A stretch of DNA of 23,890 nt from Stentor coeruleus (lineage: Eukaryota; Ciliophora; Heterotrichea; Heterotrichida; Stentoridae), in assembly GCA_001970955.1 (NCBI GenBank), contig MPUH01001110.1:1-23890 (forward strand). Reading direction: 5' to 3'. Positions 1 through 9,724 of this stretch are shown in pieces. Position 1 is the first letter of the stretch, and each line of letters opens with the position of its first letter. Below the pieces are notes generated by a model, which saw only the letters and a list, made by a program, of their open reading frames with translations, ran no database searches and had not been told where the DNA came from. Made by a program: the position numbers and the translations under genes.

Positions 1-2317
1 GTGTTGTACATTTAAAGCATTTCCCTAAACTCAAATAGTATCCTGGATTACATTCTGAGCAAAGATAATTTACATTATCACATGTTTTGCAATTATCAGG
101 GCAATTACATACAGTTCCTGCAATGTAATAAGAACCAAGACAAGATGTACAAATGGTGTCTGAAGTGCAGTTATTACAAGGTCCAATACACTGAATGCAT
201 TTACCTTGATTCATATAATATCCAGGATTACATTGAATACAATATCCTGAATTATCAGCATAAGCACAGCCTAGAGTATTTATACATCGATTGTTTATAA
301 GAATAAACCCATCAATGCAACCTGTGCATATATTTGGAGAGCTACAAACATAACAAGGGAATGTGCATTGAGTACATGTGGTTCCATCTAAATAGTATCC
401 ACTCATACAATCTGGGCATTGATTATTAATTAAACGGTATCCATTATTACATTGACAATAACCATTTAAAGCAGTTGAATTAATTGCACATTGAGTACAT
501 GTTGATAATGATGATGTTATTGGAGAACAGGTAGTGCAAAGTTTATCACAACTGACTATAGGCTGACAATCTCCAGATGCTAGAGTTAAGTAATTTGGTC
601 TGCAAGTACATCCTGGACCCGTGGGCATTTTTGCAGGATCAGCACAGATGATGCATTGATCAGGACCTGATCCTACACATGATGTGCATGAAGGGTGGCA
701 TTCAATAGAACAATCATCTCCAGAGTATCCATTATTGCATATACCTGATCCTACACATGATGTGCATGAAGGGTGGCATTCAATAGAACAATCATCTCCA
801 GAGTATCCATTATTGCATATACATTTCCCTATTACACACTTGCCTCTACCATAACATCCATGCCAACAAGGTTTATCTCCACAAAGTTCATTACTATTTG
901 GGCATAATAAATATCCATAAAAACCAGGAACTGAAATTTGTCCACCAGCAATAGGACAAAATGCAAAACTGTCTCCAATCTGAACTATTGTCCCTTGTGG
1001 GGTACATGATATAACCTTATAACAACTTGAATGCTGATATTCGTTTGTATATGGGAAAACTATTAGAGTTCCAACAAAACATCTACTGTCAGGTCCAATG
1101 ATTTCTCCATATTCTGATACTATAGAAGTTACTTGAATGCTTCCATAACAGCTTCCATTACTGTTGGGTTTTTGTATTGGGCAATAGTCCATATAAATAT
1201 CACTACCCCCTTTTGTTGTATCTTTAAAGTATTGATATATTGCTGCAAGGACATAATTATAGTTCCAGGAATTGCAAAAGGATTTAGAGGTTCGATAGAA
1301 ATCGCAGCCAGGACCTACACCTATGCAAAACTTGTCTGGAGATGTTGAAGCTTCGTTTTTTATACACCGTTTTGAAATAGCTTCACAACCAGCATTTCTA
1401 AACCAAATTGGAGTTTGGCCCATTCCAGGATCTACTTTGTACCAGCCTATGTCACGCAAAATTGCCGCCGTTAAAGTTGAGAAAATAGGATCACCATTAA
1501 TAACTGCGTTAAGAAGGTCTCCGTAATGAGCAAATTCGTCGATATGGGAATTAACAATCCCTGCAGGTCCTTGTTCTTCTAAGGCTAGTCCTACAAAGGT
1601 TGTGCAATTATAAGTGTCTCTAACAGTTTGCTGAACATTTGGAGTTATCAAAAATGTCTTCGTAATATTTGATGGTGAAGCAACAGTAGTTTGATTTGCA
1701 GGAGCATAAGAATTCCCTTGAGCATTTTTCCAGTATGGAAATAGTCCATTAGAAAACCCAAGTATATGCATCATCTCATGAACCGTAACTGCATACATAT
1801 TTGCTTTATCAAAGTCTATAGTCTTGTATATAGGTACATTAAAAACAATTCTTCCTGCTAAGACTTGATTTAAATTTCCAGAGTCAAGTACACAAGCTCC
1901 ACTATAAGCGATGTAATCTACACTTGGAGTAAGGCTTGTTGTTATATAAACTACTAAGTCAGCTCCATCTATTCCAGTGGTTTTATGTGAATCAGGTATG
2001 AGCACTTCTGAGCCACAATTTGTAAGCCCTTTGAACATTAAGGGTGACTGGACATTGTTGATGGATATTGAGTTTTTTAGATAATTATCGACCTGTTTTA
2101 AGGTTGTTGTCGTGAAGTTTGTGTTTGAAACACTATCTCCGAGGTCGAAGTTTAATGGGAAGTATTTTATTCGGATCGGCTGGCGATCCTGGGATCTTTG
2201 GTAGTTCACAGGAGGAGTGGCATACTGTATAGTGTCCATAGCGCCTCCACACTTCCAACTTCTGACGTCTACGCATAAGCAAGCTAAGAGAGCTAAAATA
2301 CAAGCTGTATTTTTCAT
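1..2317 (-). CDS. M8 leishmanolysin-like peptidase with CxxC-rich tail, copy A (3' end off the window)
   Basis: Secreted zinc metallopeptidase of the leishmanolysin family, truncated by the left window edge; about 772 codons are visible and I find no in-frame stop. The ATG at 2315-2317 opens a signal peptide (MKNTACILALLACLCVDVRS) followed by WKCGG. The peptidase domain has the zinc motif HEMMH near residue 180 and a third ligand His in SHIDEF, with Leu where the Met-turn Met is expected (GDLLN). An EGF-like segment and CxxC repeats follow. It aligns without net indels to copy B (4538-9724) except for one 78-bp in-frame tandem duplication at 665-822. Over the first roughly 190 residues I counted about 18 differences, so about 90% identity. 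The 5' flank is also shared with copy B, so this is a recent tandem duplicate. The substrate is unknown. Whether the gene is intact beyond the window cannot be seen. Confidence 0.9.
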   Translation of the reverse strand, partial: MKNTACILALLACLCVDVRSWKCGGAMDTIQYATPPVNYQRSQDRQPIRIKYFPLNFDLGDSVSNTNFTTTTLKQVDNYLKNSISINNVQSPLMFKGLTNCGSEVLIPDSHKTTGIDGADLVVYITTSLTPSVDYIAYSGACVLDSGNLNQVLAGRIVFNVPIYKTIDFDKANMYAVTVHEMMHILGFSNGLFPYWKNAQGNSYAPANQTTVASPSNITKTFLITPNVQQTVRDTYNCTTFVGLALEEQGPAGIVNSHIDEFAHYGDLLNAVINGDPIFSTLTAAILRDIGWYKVDPGMGQTPIWFRNAGCEAISKRCIKNEASTSPDKFCIGVGPGCDFYRTSKSFCNSWNYNYVLAAIYQYFKDTTKGGSDIYMDYCPIQKPNSNGSCYGSIQVTSIVSEYGEIIGPDSRCFVGTLIVFPYTNEYQHSSCYKVISCTPQGTIVQIGDSFAFCPIAGGQISVPGFYGYLLCPNSNELCGDKPCWHGCYGRGKCVIGKCICNNGYSGDDCSIECHPSCTSCVGSGICNNGYSGDDCSIECHPSCTSCVGSGPDQCIICADPAKMPTGPGCTCRPNYLTLASGDCQPIVSCDKLCTTCSPITSSLSTCTQCAINSTALNGYCQCNNGYRLINNQCPDCMSGYYLDGTTCTQCTFPCYVCSSPNICTGCIDGFILINNRCINTLGCAYADNSGYCIQCNPGYYMNQGKCIQCIGPCNNCTSDTICTSCLGSYYIAGTVCNCPDNCKTCDNVNYLCSECNPGYYLSLGKCFKCTT
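665..822. repeat. Perfect 78-bp tandem duplication inside copy A
   Basis: Two identical 78-bp units (665-742 and 743-820), with the dinucleotide AC at the start of each unit and again at 821-822. Seventy-eight is a multiple of three, so the frame is kept and 26 residues are added. Each unit covers the end of the EGF-like module and the first CxxC pair (ICNNGYSGDDC, then SIECHPSCTSC, then VGSG). Copy B and copy C have a single unit. The perfect identity implies a very recent event, or an assembly artefact. Confidence 0.95.
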
Positions 2318-3408
2318 ATTATAATTTATTCTGCAAAATTTCATAAATACATGATTAAATATGCCAAAATTTTATATAAGAACTAAACGAAAAAATAATA
2401 GATTCCACTTCATAAACATAGCCAAATGCACTTATACTGAAATGGTGGCAATTTCTGAGGCGAGGAAAGGCTTAATTTTTTTTTTAAATGCTAGACTCAA
2501 CAGAAATATAAGTTCATATGCGAATTAATGCCCATAGGTGACTTTTTTGCATAGTGAAAGCCTTGATACACTAAATATCATAAATAGGCTTCAAAAATTT
2601 TATATTTTTAATCGAACAGAAAAAAAATGCCCCATCAGTATGTGAAGTTTTTTCTTGTATTTACATACAATTTATTTTGCACTTAGATGTCTTTGTAGTA
2701 CAGAAATTTGAATTGATTTTATTGTCACTGAGAGTATATTTTATGATTAATAAAATGTTTTATATAGAAAAAATTATGTAAGATAGTTCTATATTACATA
2801 GTTATATATCTCTGAAAAAAAAAGCTATAATTTTGAAAATTGCCTTAATTTTAAGTTGGTTATTCTCGATATATATCTAATTTCATAATACAATAAATTC
2901 TAAATATATTCATTGCGATAAAATCTCAAAAAAATTACATCTATCAGAGTGGGTTTATGAGATCTTAAACTTATTGTCATTTAATATTTTTCTAAGAAAC
3001 TTGATGCAAAATTTGAAATAATTTGCATGTACTTGCAGTTTTTTTGAATTTTTTCTTTAGATAAACATAGAATTTATCTTCTTGGTCTTTAAACTCAAAC
3101 TATAGAAAGTCTAACTGGCTTTAAAAAAAATGTAGACATTCTGGCTTAAGTCTATAAGCATTATAATTTCCTTCATTCTCAAATAATGATCAAATTTATC
3201 TACCTGATGTAATATTTGTATGTAGGGAGTATATATTAAATTGTTAAACTTTAGGTTTAAGGCCAAAATTTTATGTGACGCCATGCTTCAAATATTTTTT
3301 CAGCCATTTTCCATATTAAACTCATAAATTTCAATATGAAAAATGTAGTTTCTATTAGCTTGAATTTTATATAATTACTGATTTTACAAAGTCTTTATCT
3401 TAAAAATA
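2318..3408. repeat. Duplicated 5' flank of copy A, homologous to 9725-10664
   Basis: Non-coding sequence upstream of copy A. It aligns along its length, with small indels, to the sequence upstream of copy B. Clear shared blocks include AATGCACTTATACTGAAAT, the CTAAATATCATAAAT block, the AATCGAACAGAAAAAAA block and CTTAAGGCC. Similarity ends at about 3408-3413, where the transposon-like segment begins. The copied unit therefore included about 1 kb of 5' flank and probably the promoter. Copy A has about 60 bp extra around 2460-2530 relative to copy B. I see no gene here. Confidence 0.85.
2371..2378 (-). promoter_or_regulatory. TATA-like element upstream of copy A
   Basis: TATATAAA on the minus strand, about 54 nt upstream of the ATG. 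It is conserved in the copy B flank at 9780-9787, about 56 nt upstream of that ATG. Assigned only by resemblance and by shared spacing. In DNA this AT-rich, chance matches are common. Confidence 0.35.
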
Positions 3409-3449
3409 GAAGTACCTTCGGGACAAAAAATTTGCCGAATTTTTGAGGT

Positions 3450-4379
3450 TGCCCACTTTATCAAAATACCTTGCAACATACTACTCTAGCTTAGACTAAG
3501 AGTTCAAATATGTTTCTAAAGAAGTTTGCTTTAATTTCACTCGTTTCAATATAAAATTTTACTGAAGTAAGTCATCAAATTAGTATTTTTTTCATATAAA
3601 CTAGACTCTTTACTAATTGCATAATCTTTTATACACTTTAAACTTTTATACACATATTTTTCAGTAAAATCTTTGATATCTGGATCATATTCATCACTTG
3701 ACGATTCACTGTGGTTATTTTCTTCTTCGTATATAAGCATACTATTAATTCCTTCATGTTCATTAGAAATTTCATCAATTAAACTTCCTATATTTGCGAT
3801 AATCTCACTAGACTCTAAAGTGTGATTTATTTCTAAATATTCTGTAGACTGTATATTAAATTACGATTTACTTGTTAATGGCATTACAGTTTTCAGTTCT
3901 TTAACAAGATATTTATTGGGCCGGAACTAGTTTTATCTATTTTTGAAAAAAAATCTATTGCATCATTTTCATTTGCTGAAGCAGACTCACTATGGAAGGG
4001 CTTAAAAACTAAATTACGTCTCTTTTTAAATGAAACAAGTAATTCAATTGAGGCTTTAAAGTTTGGATTATTTACCTTTTGGGCAAATTTCAAAGCTGTT
4101 TCTTGAATTAAAGGTCCCGATAAAGGAATATTGAGTGTCTGAGCTTTTTGAAGCCAAGCCCATGACATCTCATGTATGTCCTCATTTCTGTTTTCCTTAT
4201 CTTCCTACATACACTTTATGAAATGAAATTTATGTAATTAGACTTGCTGCCCACTTTTCACAATACGCAGATTCCTACTTTATACAATGCTAAGTATTGA
4301 AAAATGCAGAGTTCAGATTCTATTCTAAAAAATCTGCCCACTTTCTGCGGTTGCTCACTTTTATTGAGATGCCCACATT
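3450..4379 (+). repeat. Five dispersed TGCCCACTTT-like words at the transposon ends
   Basis: TGCCCACTTT occurs at 3450, 4248 and 4335. Variants are TGCTCACTTT at 4352 and TGCCCACATT at 4370. All are in the same orientation, with one near the left end and four near the right. Such subterminal words are often transposase-binding sites in DNA transposons; here that role is inference. Confidence 0.6.
3546..4204 (-). pseudogene. Transposase relic: CENP-B-type HTH plus acidic C-terminal tail, DDE core missing
   Basis: Two minus-strand open segments. The first (4204 to 3893, after a TAG at 4205-4207) contains WLQKAQTLNIPLSGP, then LKFAQ, FKAS, FKKRRN and ESASAN. This is the characteristic order of the CENP-B/Tc5-type helix-turn-helix of pogo, Tigger and jerky proteins. 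The second (about 3860 to 3546, entered after a TAA at 3861-3863) reads like the tail of those transposases: a Leu/Ile-rich stretch, the acidic run EEENNHSESSSDEYDPD, then an amphipathic end (LYEKNTNLMTYFSKIL). The roughly 200-residue DDE nuclease that should lie between them is absent, as is an upstream psq-type HTH. It is a dead fragment. Recognition is strong for the first segment and moderate for the second. Confidence 0.75.
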
Positions 4380-4537
4380 AGCAAGTTATACTGTATATAT
4401 TAAAGGTTTTCTATATACTAATTAAAATACTTAAAGTTTTATCATAGAAAAAAATATAAAATTATAAACATGATTCATAAACTAATAGCAAAACTTCTTT
4501 ATGAAATGTTTTACCTATTATCTACTTAACTATACTC

Positions 4538-7500
4538 TTAGCATTTCCCATTTGTAAGAACTGCTGGGCTCACACATGATGAGCAGGTATTCAAAACGTT
4601 ATCACATGTAATACATCTATCTGGACAAGGTGAGCAACATCCATAAGCATTAAGCCCTCTATAATCTATGCAACTCAAACATATATCTCTAGAAGTACAA
4701 GTTTTGCAAGGACTAAGACAAGCTTCACATTTTCCAGCACTAACATAATACCCAGATTGGCATTCAGTACATTTCCCAGTAGAATCACATTTTGTGCATG
4801 GAAGTGGGCATGAACATGTTCCTTTTGTTGTATCAACAACAAAAATACCATTACATTTTGTGCAGACTCCAGGTGCAGTACATGATACACAAGGGTCTAA
4901 ACATGGAAGACAATTACCATTTGAATAATAAAATTTGTCTGCACATTCAGAACATTTTGTAGAACCCAAAAAACAATTTGCACAACCAACAGCACAACAT
5001 TGAGATCTAGCATTAAGTTCATAATCTCTAAAACATGTAGTACATGTTAAAGCATTAGTAACACAAGTTTTGCATGATGCTTCACAAGGATAGCATACTC
5101 CGCTATTCATAAAGAACCCATCTTTACACAAAGTACAAACTAATGTTATAGTATCACACTTAGCACAATTAGATGGGCAATTGCATTTTCCTGTTATATC
5201 AAGTTCAAGGGTATTAATACATGATAAGCATATTGTATCTGACATGCAAGTCTTACATGGGAATATACATGGGTAGCAATTTCCATCTTTATAATAAAAT
5301 TCACTTGCACATTTTGTACACACATATGAAAGCTGATCACAAGTGGCACAGCTTTTTGGACAGTTGCATGTTCCTAAATTATTCATTATTGAGTAATACT
5401 GAGAGCCAAGACACGATTTGCAGTTGCTTGTAGTTGTTTCACAAGTTTTGCAAGGCGCTGTACATTTCGTGCAAATATTATTTAGCATAATCCAACCATC
5501 ATTACATTTTGTGCATGCACCATTATTATCACATGAAGCACAATAAATTGGGCATACACATTGATTAGCAATAAGATCAAAAATATTACCCTTGCATGAT
5601 GTGCAAGTTAAATCAGATGTTGAACAAGTTTGACAAGGAGCTGTGCATGGTAAACAGTTACCATTTGAATTATAAAACCCATCTTTACAAGCTAAGCACT
5701 TGTAGGTTGAACTATCATAAGTATTACAACTTGTAGGAAGTGAACATGTTGTACCACTTATCACAAATGATCCATAGCATTCTGAGCATACTGTTGCTGA
5801 AGTTGAACATTTTTTGCATATAGGTGCACATGCTTGGCATTCTCCTAAAGAATTTAAAGAATATCCATCATTACATTTTGTACACAAATATTCAGGCCCT
5901 GAGTCGCATGAGGTACAATAAGATGGGCAAAAACAAGATGAACCAGTTAAAGCATATTTACCTTTGCAGGATATGCATGAAGTAGGAGTCCCAATACAAT
6001 AAAGACATGGTAATACACAAGGTAGGCATATTCCACTTGTAAGTGCATATTTATCATTACAAATTGAGCAAATGTATTTATTCATATCAAATATTTTACA
6101 ATTACTTGGCGGTATACACTCTCCATTAGACAAAATAAAAGTTCCATAACAGCTAGTACAATTTGTAGATAATACTGAGCAGGTTTTGCATTTAGATAGG
6201 CATGAATAGCAAATCCCTCCACTTTGATAAAAGGTATCAGCGCATGTTGTGCATGTATAATTATTTGTATTACAGTCTTTGCAGTTTTCCGGGCAAATGC
6301 ATTGCCCATTCGTTAGAACATAAGTTCCATTGCAAGTTTGACAGCTTGTTTGATAGTTCACGCATGTTTTACAAGGAGCGATACATTTTTGACAAACACC
6401 AGATATTGCTACCCAGCCTGGATTGCAGGTGGTACAGTTATAATTCGTGATTGTTGCACAGTTTAAAGGAGGTTTACATTGATAATTCTCTAAATAATGA
6501 GTTCCCATACAAGATGTACATTGGGTATAACTTGAAATACAGGTTTTACAAGGAGCAGTACAGGTAGTACAGGTATTATCGGTGTTCATAATAAACCCCG
6601 CATCCAAATTGCACATGGTACATTTCCAAGTGATTGGGTCGAATTTTATGCAACCAGGTGGGAGGTTGCATTGGGTTCCAGTTAAAGCTAAAGAACCCAG
6701 GCATTTTGTACAGATCAATGAACTATCACGACATGTGGCACATGGTTGAGAGCATTGTGAACACCCCACGTTGTTTAAAAAGTAACCATCTTTAGCCATT
6801 GCACAAAGAAATGTATTCGGATCGCAGATACAACAAGATTGGCAGTTACAGGAGCCTAAACTAACCCCATTAGTTAAAGCAAAACTCAGTGCATATTGTC
6901 CAAGACATGAAGTACAATTTGAAGCAGTTCCAAAGCAAGTCTTACACGGTGATGTGCATTGAATACATATTCCTCCTGACTTATAAAACCCATCTAAGCA
7001 TTTAATGCATCCAGTAGTATCACATTGTAAACAATTAGATGGGCAAATACATTGATTTAAAGTATTCAGAACAAAAGGTACAATACATGAAGTGCATGTA
7101 TTTGAAGCTGTACAACTACTACAAGGATAAAGGCATGGTAAGCAATTCCCAGCATTTAGGTAATTTCCATTTTTGCATAATGAGCAAGTCCATGTCTTTA
7201 AATCACAATACGAACAATTGCTTGGACATGAACAAACAGATCCGGTTAAATTATAAACTCCTAAACAACTTAAACATCCAGAAGCATTACAAGTTGCACA
7301 AGGTTCAATACATTTCACACAAGTCCCAGCGTTAAAATAATACCCAGAATTGCATTCAAGGCATTTGAAATTAACTTCATCACATGTTTTACACCCAACA
7401 GGACAGACACATTGTCCATCTGAAACTAAAGTATAGTTTCCCATACATGATGAGCAGCAGTTCATAGTTCTACAAGTAAGACAAGGTGTTGTACATTTAA

Positions 7501-9724
7501 AGCATTTCCCTAAACTCAAATAGTATCCTGGATTACATTCTGAGCAAAGATAATTTACATTATCACATGTTTTGCAATTATCAGGGCAATTACATACAGT
7601 TCCTGCAATATAATAAGAACCAAGACAAGATGTACAAATGGTGTCTGAAGTGCAGTTATTACAAGGTCCAATACACTGAATGCATTTACCCTGATTCATA
7701 TAATATCCAGGATTACATTGAATACAGTATCCTAAACTATCAGAATAAGCACAACCTACAGTATTTATGCATCGATTATTTATAAGAATAAACCCATCAA
7801 TACAGCCTGTGCATATATTTGGAGAGTTACAAACATAACAAGGGAATGCGCATTGAGTGCATGTGATTCCATCAAAATAATAGCCGCTTATACAGTCTGG
7901 GCATGAATTATTAAAAAAACGATATCCAGTATTACATTGACAGTAACCGTTTATAGCAGTTGAATTAGCTGCACATTGAGTGCATGTTGATAATGATGAT
8001 GTTATTGCAGTACAATTGGCACAGGGTTTATCACAGCTAACTATAGGCCGACATTCTCCAGATACTAGAGTTTGGTAGTTTGGTCTACAAGCACATCCTT
8101 GACTTGTTGGTATTTTTGCAGGATCAGCACAGATGATGCATTGTTCAGGACCTGGTCCTAAACATGATATGCATGAAGGGTGGCATTCAATAGAACAATC
8201 ATCTCCAGAGTATCCATTACTGCAAATACATTTCCCTATTACACACTTACCTCTACCATAGCATCCATGCCAACAAGGTTTATCTCCACAAAGTTCAGAA
8301 CTACTTGGGCATAATAGATATCCATAGAAACCAGGAACCGAAATTTGTCCACCAGCAATAGGACAATATGCAAAACTGTCTCCAATCTGAACTATTGTCC
8401 CTTGTGGAGTACATGATATAATTTTATAACAACCTGAATGCTGATACTCAGTAGTATATGGGAAAACTATTAGAGTTCCAACAAAACATCTACTGTCAGG
8501 TCCAACGATTTCTCCATATTCTGATACTATAGAAGTTACTTGACTGCCTCCATAACAACTTCCATTACTGTTAGGCTTTTGAATTGGGCAATAGTCCATA
8601 TAGATATCGCTTCCCCCTTTTGTTACATCTGTAAAGTATTGGTATGCTGATGCAAGGACATAATTATAATTCCATGAGTTGCAAAAGGATTTATAGGTTC
8701 GATAGAAATCACAGCCAGGACCTACACCTATGCAGAACTTGTCTGGAGATGTTGAAGCTTCGTTTTTTATGCACCGTTTTGAAATGGTTTCACAACCAGC
8801 ATTTTTTAACCAAATTGGAGTTTGGCCCATTCCAGGATCTACTTTGTACCAGCCTATGTCACGTAAAATTGCCGCCGTTAAAGTTGAGAAAATAGGATCA
8901 CCATTAACAACTGGATTAAGAAGATCTCCGTAATGGGCAAATTCGTCGATATGGGAATTAACAATCCCTGCAGGCCCTTGTTCTTCTAAGGCTAGTCCTA
9001 CAAAGGTTGTGCAATTGTAAGTGTCTCTAACAATTTGCTGAGCATTTGGAGTTGTCAAAAATGTCTTCGTAATATTTGATTGTGAAGCAACAGTAGTTTG
9101 GCTTGCAGGAGCATAAGAATTCCCTTGAGCATTTTTCCAGTATGAAAATAGCCCATTAGAAAATCCAAGTATATGTATCATCTCATGAACCATAACTGCA
9201 TACATATTTGCTTTTTCAAAGTCTATAGTTCTGTACATAGGGACATTAATGATAATTCTTCCTGCTAAGACTTGATTTAAATTTCCAGAGTCAAGTACAC
9301 AAGCTCCACTATAAGCGATATAGTCTACACTTGGAGTAAGACTTGTTGCAACATAAACTACTAAGTCAGCTCCATCTATTCCAGCGGTTTTATGTGAATC
9401 AGGTATGAGCACTTCTGAGCCGCAATTTGTAAGCCCTTTGAAAATTAAGGGTGACTGGACATTGTTGATGGATATTGAGGTTTTAAGATAATTATCGACC
9501 TGTTTTAAGGTTGTTGACGTGAAGTTTGTGTTTGAAACACTATCTCCGAGGTCGAAACTTGTAAGGAAGAATTTTATTCGGATTGGTTGGCGATCCTGGG
9601 ATCTTTGGTAGTTCACAGGAGGATTGGCATACTGTATAGTGTCCATAGCGCCTCCACACTTCCAACTTCTGACATCTACGCATAAGCAGGCTAGGAGAGC
9701 CAAAATACAAGCTGTATTTTTCAT
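4538..9724 (-). CDS. M8 leishmanolysin-like peptidase with long CxxC-repeat tail, copy B (1728 aa)
   Basis: Complete secreted zinc metallopeptidase. Signal peptide at residues 1-20, then WKCGG. There is no recognisable HxCxHD-type propeptide: the catalytic region seems to begin near QPIRIKFF (46-53). Zinc motif HEMIH (180-184) and third His H258 in SHIDEF. Leu269, eleven residues after H258, occupies the Met-turn position. An EGF-like module (about 479-510: CGDKPCWHGC, GRGKC, CICSNGYSGDDC) is followed by CxxC-rich sequence. From about residue 625 there are roughly 18 units of about 60 residues, each with a CxxPCxTC core, a CxSC, a CPxxCxxCD and a C..GYY..G.C element. This resembles the furin-like/growth-factor-receptor Cys-rich repeats common in ciliate and Giardia surface proteins. 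The protein ends in Cys with no transmembrane or GPI-type tail, so secretion or binding to the coat is likely. Typical M8 enzymes have about 600 residues; the extra length is the tail. Ends in TAA. Confidence 0.95.
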   Translation of the reverse strand: MKNTACILALLACLCVDVRSWKCGGAMDTIQYANPPVNYQRSQDRQPIRIKFFLTSFDLGDSVSNTNFTSTTLKQVDNYLKTSISINNVQSPLIFKGLTNCGSEVLIPDSHKTAGIDGADLVVYVATSLTPSVDYIAYSGACVLDSGNLNQVLAGRIIINVPMYRTIDFEKANMYAVMVHEMIHILGFSNGLFSYWKNAQGNSYAPASQTTVASQSNITKTFLTTPNAQQIVRDTYNCTTFVGLALEEQGPAGIVNSHIDEFAHYGDLLNPVVNGDPIFSTLTAAILRDIGWYKVDPGMGQTPIWLKNAGCETISKRCIKNEASTSPDKFCIGVGPGCDFYRTYKSFCNSWNYNYVLASAYQYFTDVTKGGSDIYMDYCPIQKPNSNGSCYGGSQVTSIVSEYGEIVGPDSRCFVGTLIVFPYTTEYQHSGCYKIISCTPQGTIVQIGDSFAYCPIAGGQISVPGFYGYLLCPSSSELCGDKPCWHGCYGRGKCVIGKCICSNGYSGDDCSIECHPSCISCLGPGPEQCIICADPAKIPTSQGCACRPNYQTLVSGECRPIVSCDKPCANCTAITSSLSTCTQCAANSTAINGYCQCNTGYRFFNNSCPDCISGYYFDGITCTQCAFPCYVCNSPNICTGCIDGFILINNRCINTVGCAYSDSLGYCIQCNPGYYMNQGKCIQCIGPCNNCTSDTICTSCLGSYYIAGTVCNCPDNCKTCDNVNYLCSECNPGYYLSLGKCFKCTTPCLTCRTMNCCSSCMGNYTLVSDGQCVCPVGCKTCDEVNFKCLECNSGYYFNAGTCVKCIEPCATCNASGCLSCLGVYNLTGSVCSCPSNCSYCDLKTWTCSLCKNGNYLNAGNCLPCLYPCSSCTASNTCTSCIVPFVLNTLNQCICPSNCLQCDTTGCIKCLDGFYKSGGICIQCTSPCKTCFGTASNCTSCLGQYALSFALTNGVSLGSCNCQSCCICDPNTFLCAMAKDGYFLNNVGCSQCSQPCATCRDSSLICTKCLGSLALTGTQCNLPPGCIKFDPITWKCTMCNLDAGFIMNTDNTCTTCTAPCKTCISSYTQCTSCMGTHYLENYQCKPPLNCATITNYNCTTCNPGWVAISGVCQKCIAPCKTCVNYQTSCQTCNGTYVLTNGQCICPENCKDCNTNNYTCTTCADTFYQSGGICYSCLSKCKTCSVLSTNCTSCYGTFILSNGECIPPSNCKIFDMNKYICSICNDKYALTSGICLPCVLPCLYCIGTPTSCISCKGKYALTGSSCFCPSYCTSCDSGPEYLCTKCNDGYSLNSLGECQACAPICKKCSTSATVCSECYGSFVISGTTCSLPTSCNTYDSSTYKCLACKDGFYNSNGNCLPCTAPCQTCSTSDLTCTSCKGNIFDLIANQCVCPIYCASCDNNGACTKCNDGWIMLNNICTKCTAPCKTCETTTSNCKSCLGSQYYSIMNNLGTCNCPKSCATCDQLSYVCTKCASEFYYKDGNCYPCIFPCKTCMSDTICLSCINTLELDITGKCNCPSNCAKCDTITLVCTLCKDGFFMNSGVCYPCEASCKTCVTNALTCTTCFRDYELNARSQCCAVGCANCFLGSTKCSECADKFYYSNGNCLPCLDPCVSCTAPGVCTKCNGIFVVDTTKGTCSCPLPCTKCDSTGKCTECQSGYYVSAGKCEACLSPCKTCTSRDICLSCIDYRGLNAYGCCSPCPDRCITCDNVLNTCSSCVSPAVLTNGKC

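Larger units (their letters stand above)
3409..4393 (-). mobile_element. Degenerate pogo/Tigger-like DNA transposon, internally deleted
   Basis: About 985 bp lying where the homology between the copy A and copy B 5' flanks ends. Reading inward from the right edge (minus strand) it begins CAGTATAACTTGC, resembling the CAGTA termini of pogo-like elements. A TA dinucleotide lies just outside (4394-4395) and another at 3407-3408, which would fit TA target-site duplication. The left terminus (around AGTACCTTCGGGAC) matches the right one only weakly, so the inverted repeats are decayed or the left edge is misplaced. Inside are the two ends of a CENP-B-type transposase without the catalytic middle. 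Five copies of a TGCCCAC-like word lie near the ends. It can no longer move by itself. Confidence 0.6.

Noticed and set aside
82..300. Plus-strand reading frames over copies A and B (82-300, 1133-1348, 1323-1526, 5221-5433, 6202-6450, 7039-7335, 7567-7785, 8644-8933)
   Set aside because: They lie antisense to the M8/CxxC genes, appear at matching places in both copies because the genes are duplicates, and show no independent protein family.
665..822. Frameshift or pseudogene call for copy A
   Set aside because: The 78-bp insertion is a multiple of three, the rest aligns to copy B without net indel, and I found no in-frame stop.
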